A stretch of DNA of 64,000 nt, taken from Hymenolepis diminuta (Eukaryota > Platyhelminthes > Cestoda > Cyclophyllidea > Hymenolepididae). Below are positions 1 to 10,900 of the stretch, in pieces. Under the pieces are notes generated by a model that saw only the letters and a list, made by a program, of their open reading frames with translations, did not search any database and had not been told where the DNA came from. The first letter of the stretch is position 1; each line of letters begins with the position of its first letter. Both the position numbers and the translations under genes were made by a program. The DNA is taken from positions 248,001-312,000 of the forward strand of contig CAADRB010000089.1 in NCBI GenBank assembly GCA_900708905.1. Direction: 5' to 3'.

Positions 1-703
1 AGATTTCTGAGCATAAAATTTAACTTTTGTGTGTATCAAAAGTAAGATATCTGCATAACACTCATTCGATTGACAGATGACCTTAATTTCAATATCTATA
101 TATCAATATCTCTACATCAATATTAACAAGCTCAATTTATCATTCAAATTACCGATTGTACCCCAATTAAATTCATTTAAATTTACTTTAATAATTTGGA
201 CAGATTTGAGACATTAGCACTAACTGCATGTGATCGACTAAAATCATAGACTGAAATGGTAGCATGTTGTGTTATTCTCATTAAACGCCTTGGTACGAAA
301 ACAGTTGAATTGATGAGTCCCTATGATAGAGGAACGATAAATGAATATGCGATAAAACTGGATTATTCAATGGTATAATCCAAGTTAAGACAGAAACGCT
401 GTTGATAGGTCGACGACAAACATGACTCATTGTCGAAGAGTGTGTATGTTGTCCTGGGATTAGCAATTCCCGTGGATGCTACTTCTCTACGTCATGCATC
501 AGTGTTATCAGTTTGTGGGCACCCGATGCTACAGAAATCTTGATATTCCAGACAAAATTGGCATAAATAGGGAGGTTGATTGACATGCACCCACCAATTA
601 TATAAAGAAACATATATTTTAATAAATAGATTTGAAAAATTAATGAAGTGTCCTGCTACTACACTGCTGTTTTCAGCGGTCTTTCTATGAGCCTACGCTT
701 GAC
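1..703. other. intergenic, 3' flank of the WD-repeat gene
   Basis: No exon with coding character and splice signals was found here. The stretch lies downstream of the minus-strand WD-repeat gene and should hold its 3' UTR. The short open frames present have no recognisable domain and look random. Confidence 0.6.
618..623 (-). terminator. possible polyadenylation signal of the WD-repeat gene
   Basis: Read on the minus strand this is ATTAAA, the commonest variant of the poly(A) hexamer, about 80 nt after the stop codon at 706-704. I saw no AATAAA nearer on that strand. A hexamer like this is frequent by chance in AT-rich DNA. Confidence 0.3.
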
Positions 704-3700
704 TTATTGAGTCTCAACATCTCCCTTGGAATCATTTTTCTGGAGCACTAATTTTAGCCATAAAAGGTATTTTCAATCATGAAAAGGACCAAATTATATG
801 TTTTTAAAGAATTTACCAAGAACGCTTTTTTCCCAAACTTCTAATCCGGCCTTTATGAGATTAAGATCATAATCAGATTGGATTTTTCCGTCTCCTAATG
901 CAGCCTTAATTCCAAAATTGAGATTTTGTCCAGGCACATTAAAGAACGGCTAGAGAATAAATAAAATAATATAAGATAAAAGTTTTATTATTTTGTTGTT
1001 TATTGTAAAATCAACATACATCGTCATCTTTCGATTTTTGATAGTCATTTTGAGAATAACCTTCACCATCTTTTTCCTCGGAGGAATGGGTTTTCATTTC
1101 CTGGCTAAACATTGAACCTGTTGTCAGATCTCTCATGTACGTATCCAACTTCCAGCGCTCAGGCTTTCAGATGGAATAAAAAAATAGAAAACACATCGTC
1201 AAAATATTTCGCTACAGTCTCTTCTCGCATAACTATATTGACAGGTGCGACATTATGATAAATACTAACGACATTTAAATCTAAACGGGCCTATTTTACC
1301 TGACCAAAGACACCAAGTCGATGACCTTCTATACTCCAGAGACAGACGGAGAAATCAGAGCTACTTGTAGCAATCACAGTTCGCCTTTCAGGTCGAACAC
1401 AAAACACCAGGCCTGTGATCTGATCAGAATGTGCTACCCATTGTGATATTATTGCTAAAATGAGATGAAAAAATTTTCAAATCAGATACTCAATTTTAAT
1501 AAGATAAACCTTAGAATGTCCTTACTTGGCGGGTACATGCACTCCTCTTCACCACTAACTAGGCAGTAGTTGGAGATATCCCACAATTTAAAGTAACCTT
1601 CAACGTCTGCCGTAGCCAGCATCTCATTGGAAGGATCAACGGCCATTATGAGGCCTCTTACTGAAATATTATTAAATAGTTTCAAATTTCGCAATCTGCA
1701 TTGGTTACATTGGAAGCTCAGTTTATAATTTACCATTGGGATGAGCAACAAATGCTCCGATAAGAATACATTCATAGGCATTCCAGAAGTGAATTAGTCC
1801 GTTTCCACCACAGGATACCAGATTCGCACCTTTTCTGCTGCCTGGCTTGATAGCAGTTCGAGCATCAAGCAAAAGCACTTGCGAGATCTTAGTATGCATA
1901 TCGGTAAACTAAAATTTAATAGGAATGTGAAACTATTTGTAAGTAGGTTATAAGAAAACAATATGAACCTACTTTATCGGTGGAGTTGTTGTAGCGCAGA
2001 ATCATACGCCGAGAGACTAATTCTGAGTTAATATTCCAGATGATCAGCTCACCCTCATACGAGCCAGTAACAAGGCTGTGAGGAGGTAGGGAACATCCAG
2101 CCATTACATCGTCTTTGTGTTGCTGTTAAGCGAAATACAAGTCACTTATTTTGGTATTAATAGGCTGTTAATTCTAAGAAATACTTACCGGAGGGCATTT
2201 CCACTCAGAGGGATACACGAAATGATCATTAAAGTTGGTCATCTTGAAGATGATGAAATGCTTTCCACCACCTATGATAATAACTGCTCGTTTAAGAACT
2301 ACTATTCCAGATACATCAAGGAAAGCATTCTGCTTGCAAATTAGGGTGTGCAGACAGTGTCCATTCATGTCCCAAACCTTCAACAAATAATAATATTTTA
2401 CAATAAAGAAGACCATCAAAAGGAATGAAAACTAAATAGTATCATGCCTTCACAGTTCCACTGGTACTGCCAGTGTATAATCGTGAAGAGGCCTCATCCT
2501 GCACTATGCAGGTTATTTCTGCATCTCCATGACACTTAGGTACACTTTTGACTTGTTTTCCACTTTCAACCATCCAAAAGACCATTTTACCACCTTGTTC
2601 GATAGTTATTACCTGTCGGAAATTTGTAAAATAATGACATTAGATTTTTACTTTAACGTATGCATTTCTTTGCATTATTATTTCTATTTGAAATAAGTTC
2701 AAAAATAAAAATTAGCTGAGAGATTGAAGAGCAAAGCAATACTGATAGTCTGATACTAGATTTTGACATAAATATCACCTATTTCACCAAATGATAAGGA
2801 TTATGGAAAACCAACTACTATGATTACAATAATATGCAACGATACAATATTTGATGAAAGTTATTCGAACCAGCTCTACATATTATACACAAACCAGAAG
2901 TTTCTTTAGACCTCATCAGATTGACCTTAACTGGCACTAGAATTGGAATTCGATGACGGCAATCACTGAACCACTTTGACATAACTTCACTTTAAGGTCT
3001 TCAACCTACGGCTCCCCATATTTCGAGCTTTCACTATATATCCCTCTTTATATCTTTAGAACGTACAACATTATACACACCACTGTTACTGTCTAACTAA
3101 CTTCAGGCCCTAAACTCCTCACGGATTCCCTTTTTATCTATCTAGCAATCTATTTCTGTAAAACTCTGCCTTGATATTCATCTCCAATCCAGGGGGTCTC
3201 ACCATAAATATTGATGTTAAATAAAGACATCTACGTCGTTTAATAAATTAACTAAATTTCCAGCTTCTGAGAACTATCCAATTTTTAGTGACAACTGCCG
3301 GCACTACTATCCCTCAGATATAAAGTAACATTAAAATTATGTGTGTCAGTGGCGTACTGGTCACCGTGCCTGTCGGCCATGTGGGTGGTATGGCGCTAAT
3401 TAAGTCTGGCTAAAATAAATGGTGGCGGAATTCGAGTCTCTCATCAGGGAGGCTCCCTGACGCCACTCTCTATACAAGACGAGCGTAGGAAAACGCTTTC
3501 CTTAAAAGACCCATAAGCCAGTTAACTTAAAATAGTAATTTGGTATTTTAGCAGATAAAAATGGAAATGAGAACAATTTCAGTTTACCTGATTATAGACA
3601 GAATTATAAACTACACCCACAACGGGACTATGATGAGTAATGGATCTGTGTTTATTGTCTGGTTTTATCTCCATAACCGTCAGGATTTCATTGAAAGCAA

Positions 3701-6691
3701 TGAAAAGTCGCTTCTTGTCCTCATGAAAGAGCGTACTATAGCAAACTAAGATCTATTTTTGATGGAACTCTCAACCTACTTTGAGTCCGCAATGTGTTGA
3801 TAGAAGCTGAAATTGAAATTGGGGATATAATTAATTAGATCGGAGTTCAAATATGACTTATTTACCTTCAATCCTTTTAGGGTAAATCCCATTAAGCTTC
3901 TGAATGCAGACTTGCAGCTGCAAATCCCAAACTCGAAGTTCACTTCCTTTTGAAAAACTTATCAGTCTTGGGTGATGTTTCTGAAAGTGAACTGCAATCA
4001 CTGGAGTGGAGTGTCCTCGGAGTATCTAGAAGGTCACAGAAAATAACTCATATTTCAGACTTTTGGAATCGGTTACTATCTTAACGTAACGGACCAATAT
4101 GATGAAAAATAAAGGCATGGATCAATGAGAAAGCTTAGGTACAGGTTAACAAATTAAATGAAGTTAAGAAACTGTATAAATTCAGGCTAGCAAAGTCCAT
4201 CAGCCAGTCTATAATATTTTACATTGAAATATTCTATAGAATTTAAATTGATCAATCGCGAATAAGGGGAACAAAACACTGTCTTATTTAAGCTAAATCT
4301 TGCTAGGAAGGCTTGTATCATCATCTCAAAATCTCATAATTCGGCGTTATTGCCTAGGAGTTTTTTGGCTGAATTACATTGTTGCCGTCATCGTTAAATA
4401 GTTAAATATTCTTGAACTTATTTCGAATACACCATCCCATAATCTATACAGAAAAATAGGAGGAAACAAAATTATTCGTAAATCGTGGTGATTTTAATAA
4501 ATCTAATTTAAAGAAAATTTGATAGGTAGAATAACTAAATAAGAAAAGGCATAAACTTTATAGGATATACGAAAGATAGAAATTAGGAGGAGGAAATATA
4601 AAGAATAACTTGAGCCTTGATAGTCACAATCTCGTAGAACATTGGCTGAGCTTATATCATTTTATAGCCAATAGTCGATGTCCTCTCATCATGATCTAGG
4701 CTCCATGTCCCTAGTTGGCTTGCTAATGTGCTCGATACCTTATCCTCAGTAGTAACGTGATTGGTGGCATATATATGATTGAATAACATAACAAACACAA
4801 ATTAACGATCATTCTGAGGGAAGAGGAATGTATCATAGACAAGTCAAAGCTCAATATATCATAAGAGACTAGTGATAAGTGATTTTTAAATTACAGAAAA
4901 CCGAATGTAGATCAAGATTGTAACATTATGCATTTATCAGTCAAAATAACCACATAAAGACAATTTTAATAAAGTCGCTAATTCGATGCCCTTATTATGT
5001 TAATAATTCTTTGAAGAGTTAGGAATGACCATTCATACAATTTAAGTTTTCGTAAATGCAGAGTACGGAATGTGATAGTGTAAAGAAAGTGATAAGTATC
5101 AAAATAACACAAATACATAGAAATCCGTTGGGCTTACTGCATTGGGTCTGGAAGTTACGTGGGGATTCCAAAGGGCAATTTTGCAATCATTCCCCGCTAT
5201 TGCAATTAAACTCAATCCAGAATGATAATCAAATGCGTTTACACCCTGATGTACCTCAATATTCGAGCTATAAGTCAGGAGAAAAAGAATTTAGATACAT
5301 GAAATACAAGTCTACTAAACAAGAAAATGAACTGGAGCTTACATATGACTAAGGTTTCTTGCAAATGCCCTTTAACAAAAAAGTCGCTATAATTAAGGAA
5401 TGAAATCGGACTCACTCCTCCTGGGATAACTCCGATAATTGTGGTGATTTCTCGAACCAACTAATTGCTATCGTATTTTTCCAATGCGTACAACAGCTTA
5501 TAATACAATCCAACTGTGGAATATATTGAACTAAATGGAGAATCAAATTTTTAGATGCTTGGCTAAAAACCTACCCTGTCTTACCCAGTTAATGTGAACT
5601 TTGAAGCGTTTAATTGTTGCTGCCTCAGATTCCACCATTACAGTTTGATAATTGACGACAATTGTTGCATCTAGTTTATCAAAGATTTGATTAAACTTTA
5701 TCAAATGAGAAAACCTTCTTTGTCTTGAGGAATATTTTTAGGATGTTCAAAAAGGTTTGACTGGGCGTTTTTCCAAAATATAATGTTGATGTAGCCATCA
5801 ATATCACCCCAAATTAGGAAAAACTCATACTTGTTTTTTGGGTTGTGCCAATAATCCGCACACAGAGGAGCCGAAGGTAAATCAACCATTTTGATAGGTA
5901 TTTCCAATTCTAATTTCAAATCCAACTTCGCAAATACTGCACAATAATATTTATATCAAAATTAGACCTTACAGATTTCCTTTGTTGAGAGAAAACAGGC
6001 CAACTTGTTTAAATTAGATAATGCGACCACATCAGCAACCCAAAGGTCACGCGGTTTGCACAAATCCGTAGTAATTTTATAAGTAGAAATGGGATGCATA
6101 TCTATATTGTATGTAGCCACTAACCCATCCTAGAGACTATTGCATAAATTAACCATAACTTACTCTACTAATACTCATGTAACGGTCAGGATTACAAATC
6201 ATTGTTATTCTTTGAATGTTGTCTTTATGTACAATTTTAAAAGATTTTAGATCATTCCATTTTGGGACAGATATTAAATTACTTCGCTCGTCCCTTTCTT
6301 GGTAATAAGCAACGAAATGGGACGCAATTTTATCCCAATCAACGACACCCACGTTAGACACATCAATTTTATCAAACAATTCTTCATACTTAAAATATAA
6401 ACTAGAACAGTGGAAACGTTTACTTCTTGGCGTGAACCCTTATTAAGTATTAATGATAAAGCGTCCGTAAACTGCTCCTTATTGAGTTCCAACAGGTCAT
6501 TATGACCACTTCCAGGTACCTTAGAAGATTAAAAATATTTTGTTACATACTGAAAATGCTTCTTTCAGAGCCATTAAATCACCAACTTTTAACTTGTTTT
6601 CAAGGAATTGTTCGGTTACGCTAAAAATGCAGATATGAAAATATTATTACCTTTGTGTATGTGATTCCTTAGTGGTATAGATTGTAGTCAT
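704..6691 (-). CDS. WDR49: EF-hand/WD-repeat protein of the WDR49/WDR64 family
   Basis: Complete 21-exon gene of about 918 aa. Coding exons on the minus strand: 6691-6651, 6620-6551, 6519-6424, 6388-6164, 6129-5973, 5936-5715, 5670-5585, 5460-5343, a micro-exon at 5311-5308 (or 5314-5308), 5267-5138, 4025-3866, 3745-3588, 2612-2448, 2377-2189, 2122-1973, 1908-1734, 1660-1526, 1454-1300, 1163-1020, 949-817, 747-704. Apart from the micro-exon, every junction follows splice signals and keeps phase. An EF-hand-like region lies near residues 72-90; its loop is degenerate, with Lys in place of the last Glu. WD40 blades follow, with motifs such as ALWNPHV, LRVWDL, VWDMNGHC, LIIWNI and FKLWDI. The DLWVADVV, VNAFDYHSG and NLVSCGGNG segments are typical of the WDR49 group. 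The tail after residue 815 is acidic and less conserved. WDR49 is the closest match I recall, but WDR64 is possible. The molecular role of the family is poorly known, and I assign none. The start is the first ATG in phase, with a 30-bp intron 13 codons later. Long introns (5137-4026 and 3587-2613) show no further exon. Confidence 0.88.
2378..2447 (-). other. GC-AG intron in the WD-repeat gene
   Basis: The exon ending GTGAAG is followed by GCATGA rather than GT. The next exon begins after TTGAAG with GTTTGGGAC. Both flanking exons align in frame to the WDR49 family (TGSTSGTVK then VWDMNGHC) and phase is 0 on both sides, so the 70-bp interval must be removed. GC-AG introns are a known minor class. 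No GT donor at this point would keep the frame. Confidence 0.7.
3343..3463 (+). repeat. tRNA-related (SINE-like) element in a WDR49 intron
   Basis: GTGTCAG at 3343-3349 can pair with CTGACGC at 3457-3463 like an acceptor stem. TGGCGTACTGG at 3350-3360 fits the polymerase III A-box consensus, and AATTCGAGTC further on is close to a B box. The 3' part contains the inverted repeat TCAGGGAG/CTCCCTGA (3444-3460). The spacing is too long for an ordinary tRNA. I read it as a decayed tRNA-derived repeat; a chance fold is possible. Confidence 0.3.
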
Positions 6692-7934
6692 GTCTTTAAT
6701 GTGCTTGTAATATTAGATGCATTCAAATTCTATTCGGTACTATTATCGCGATCAAGGACAAGAAGTTCGGCAATTTAAAGTGCTTAATTATTAACATTTT
6801 CAAAAGGGGTATCCATTTTTTGTAAAATACATCTAAAGTTTATGTAAAACACGTAAGCTTATAACGACATAATACGTGATGCTGGGGGACAATTCTATTT
6901 TGAACTATACAGAATAATAATTATAATGGTAAAGTAATAGACACACGATACCATTATATAACAAATAAATAGACGAGGAAGGTTTAGAGTTGAATATACA
7001 ATCTTTTCTACCATCAACTGGGCTTTTTTAGAACAAACGTATTTTATTTGAAAATAGTGCGTTAGAAATTTAATTCTCTTTCTAATGGAAAAAGAAATAA
7101 TTCAACTTTGTTGATAATAAAAGTACAAAGTGTTGACTTTTGGATGTGAATCTTGTATTTGTCTTCAGAGAAAGTTTTCTCAGCGGTGCTCACCTTCATT
7201 GCTACCATAAAATGGCACATTTCGTATGCGGATCTTTAAGTATATATTTCGATGTTATATCGGTAAGATACGAGAAGTTTTTGCATATAAAGCAAAGAAT
7301 CTCGAGTGACCCAACAGTATTTCAGCATCAGGTAAAAGCGCAAATTTCTATGATATAATTAATATTATTCGATGCAGCCTATAGTGTTTCCGATCAAACA
7401 TTCATGTTTTAATTACATTTAACTAATGAGTAAAACGAATAATAGGAATAAAGAAATTAATGATGACTGCTGGTATAGAAGCGTTTTACACATAATTATA
7501 AATGATTTTCCCAGACAAATGAATGCATAAGTTTTCTTAATAATCACTTTTGATTCCAAAATTTTGGTGAATAAGCAAAAAGTCTTAGAAATGACAAATT
7601 ACATATATCATAAATCATATTAAAACGAACATTAAATCTTGTATAATTCGCAATAAATGGGACATAAGATTGTCTTTTTGAATACTCTAGAAACCGAAAA
7701 TCCATCAAATTTGTTACTTTGTTGATTGAAATACTCTATCGAAGAGATGTTTTTTATTGAATTCAACATCAAGAGTTACTCAAAACTAATAAAAAACTTA
7801 CAAATAAACTTTTCATGAGTATTTTGGCAAAACCAAAATATATGTTAATTGGTAAAAATATACTTACTTAGATTGCTGATGATGCTCGTTGACCTTACCT
7901 TGTAATTAATCTTAGCACAAAATCTCAGAACATA
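6692..7934. promoter_or_regulatory. shared upstream region between divergent WDR49 and INTS1 genes
   Basis: The two start codons face away from each other across 1243 bp. The interval must contain both 5' UTRs and the promoters, or one bidirectional promoter. It is AT-rich, with no clear TATA box or CpG-like island and no further exon in phase with either gene. A 219-nt open frame at 7140-7358 has no homology I recognise and does not join INTS1 in frame. Confidence 0.5.
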
Positions 7935-10900
7935 ATGAGGGGTTCGAAGAAAAGTAGGTTACTACCATATTTTCCTTTTCACTCTATAAAATTATAAATT
8001 AATTTCGTTTATATTTTGGCTTTAAGATTTACTAATTTTGTATTAGCTTTGGCATACATTAGTGTGTTTTGGGGGATATTTTATCTTTTTTTTAATAAAA
8101 GCATTATGTAAAGTATTCGTATGATAAACCCGATTACTATTCGTTTGTTATAGACTTACAACCAGCCAGTGGATTTATTCCTCTGAGTTCAAACAGACCG
8201 AAACGTCCTTCTGAAATTCAGCATCCAGGACCACCTCTTAAAAAATCTCGGCATGAATCACAGGAAGGTAAACTCAATTAAACTCTTATTTCCTTCCTAT
8301 TAGTTGGATCTCTAGAACTTGTAACTCGTGTTGAGACTCTTCTGGGAAGTGGCAATATTGCAGAAGCTGAAGCGCTCGTGGTTTCAGTACTTAATCATAT
8401 TAGAGATAAGGCAACACTTGCAACCTCTATCTCCGGCATCTCTAGCGCTGCCTTTACTCGTCCTGGCGGCATTTCGATCTCTCGCTTACCTCCCGCCTAT
8501 ACCATCGGTATGCTAGTAATCGCCAAGCATCCAAGCGGACCTTCCCTTCTCTCCCGTCCAGCCGTTTTGGATCAACTTTACAGTCTCCTAACTCTCTCTA
8601 TTGGGAAATCACGTATAAATATTTCTCCAACGGGCACTATAACATCCAAATCTCGCAATATCAATGTAAGCTTTTGCTTTGTTGTTTACTTAAACGGTTT
8701 CTCTCCCTGCTTTTAACTGTCTTTTTTATTATTTTAGGCTTTTGCAGCAAATCTGTTGTGGATTGCTCTTAAAAATCAATCAAAGTGGCCAACGAAGTTG
8801 GTTAAGGTACGTAATGTTTAATGCAGGTTTGAATAAAGCACAAAATCGGTGCAGGTATTTGTTATACAATTTTACTATCATCGCTATTATTAACTGATTT
8901 CTATCTAACTTGTAACATAAATACCTCATTTGTATGACTGTCATGTGGGTTAGATATTAAATTCTTAAAGCTGTGATTTGAATGTATAGAAACTGTTATT
9001 CTCTTTCGAATTTTCGAAACTTTTTCTTTATTAATCTCTGAAAACTGCCCGATGTGGGCAACTAAGGAAGAATATGAGGGGAAAATGACCCAAACGTGAA
9101 TGCAATTTAGTTTGATGCTTAGCGTTTTTAATAGCAAATTTGTAGACAAAGTTAACATGCTCTCTTTAGTGATTTTCATGGCTTCAGAGTTAAGAAGTAT
9201 CGGTATATAATGTAGTAGGGGATTCGATTTAGAAGTTATTTTCATTCAGCCATAGCCGAAGCTCAAAAGAGAGGGAAATTAAAAACATTAAACCTCTTGC
9301 CTATTTGCTTCGATTTAACTGCGCTTCTTTCTAACTGACAGCTGTACTTGGAAGACAGTATCTCAGATCGAGCATGGGTAGACTTGGATGAATGCAAGGC
9401 TCTTGTTCTCAATATTGAAACAGCATTTCCGGCAGTGAAGGGCGATCCACGTGGCCTCCTTCAAATCCTATCCACTGATAAAACTCCCCCAGTCCTTCTC
9501 TCTGCGCTTGGAATTCCCTCTTCATCTTCCCTCACTCCTGGTACCCCACAGCAGCAGCAACAGTCAAGTTCTGTTTCAGCTGCTGCGTCACCTATGGGTA
9601 TTGCCGAAGCTGTTGCTGCAGCAAACGCTACTATCCGATCATCTCAAACAGCTAAAGTAGGTCTAATTTACTATAGATTAACTTAATGCCAATAGCCAAT
9701 GCAAATTTTTCATTTTATGATACCTCGGTTGAATTTCTGATATTTTCTTAGTAGGGCTTATTAATTGTTTCGTTTGATAATTTTCATTCTGACTATGTCT
9801 AACAATTTCTTTTGCTCTAATACTATTTAAACGTTGAATGTGGGACTTACAATGCAGTTCTTTCCCAAGCAAATTTTGTGTTATCAATGTAGGTAATTAA
9901 TTTTACCATCCTGTTGAAATCTTGTCATCTACTTGTATTTTTTGGTTTATATTTTGGTCTATATTCTAATTAAATATGTTTGATTAGAAGCAGCATAGTA
10001 CTGAACGAATGGGTTGTTAAATCATGAGTCGCAGAATTTATTCATTAATTTAACGGTCTTTTTAATGAATTACACTAGTTTTTTAGGAGTTGCTGTATTA
10101 ATTTCACTTTCACTAAGGTAATATACGGTGAAGATCCTGCAAAGTTAGTATCACCTCGTTTCGAATCTAATCGCTCTGCAGTTGAAAATTTAATTGTCAC
10201 AACGTTGCGTGAGACTCTTTCACGTCGTGGTACTTCTGGAGCTGGTGGTTTATCCCACGGGGGAGACGTCGCCTTGAGCAATTCCACCTCGAACGACTAC
10301 TTTCAGATACGATCTCTTCTTCGGACCATTGGATTAGCTGCTGGGATCTCTGAAGTGCGCTCTCTTGCTGCTCAGAAACTTGAAATCTGGTTTGCGGTAA
10401 GTGCATGAACTTTCCTCTCTTCAACTTCAACCTTTCTCTAGAATCCAAAACTCCAAGTCTTGGCAGCTGGTTTCTTTGCTATTTTGACTCTCAATTGCAA
10501 TGAAAGCACAAATTCATTATTCGATATCGACTTTATTGTCACCGTTGTCTTTCGCGTCAGACAGAAACTCTTCAAAAACACCATTCAGGTTAGTCGCAAT
10601 CTATCTGTTCTACTTAAATTAAATAAGTAGTTATACCTAAACGTTTCGCCTTTTATCTCTAATAGGCATCATACTTGGATAGCATTTGTCGGTTGGTTGA
10701 GGCCAATCCAAACAATCTAGATGCGCTTATTAAAATCTGCACAGCAAGTGAGCTTCCAACGCTTTCTTCGATCTGGGAATCATTTGATCTACTTGCTAAA
10801 CAGGCATCCAAACAGCAGCCATCGCATTTGCCCAGTTCGGTTGTTTCCAGTACATTGAACACTGCTAATCAACCCCAGGCTAGATGTGTGGCTGAAATCG

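Noticed and set aside
281..466. 61-codon minus-strand open frame
   Set aside because: No domain and no splice context, and it lies beyond the WDR49 stop codon. It looks random.
7140..7358. Open frame upstream of INTS1, ending near a GT donor
   Set aside because: Its phase (0) does not match the INTS1 exon at 8154, which needs phase 1, and the peptide has no similarity to INTS1.
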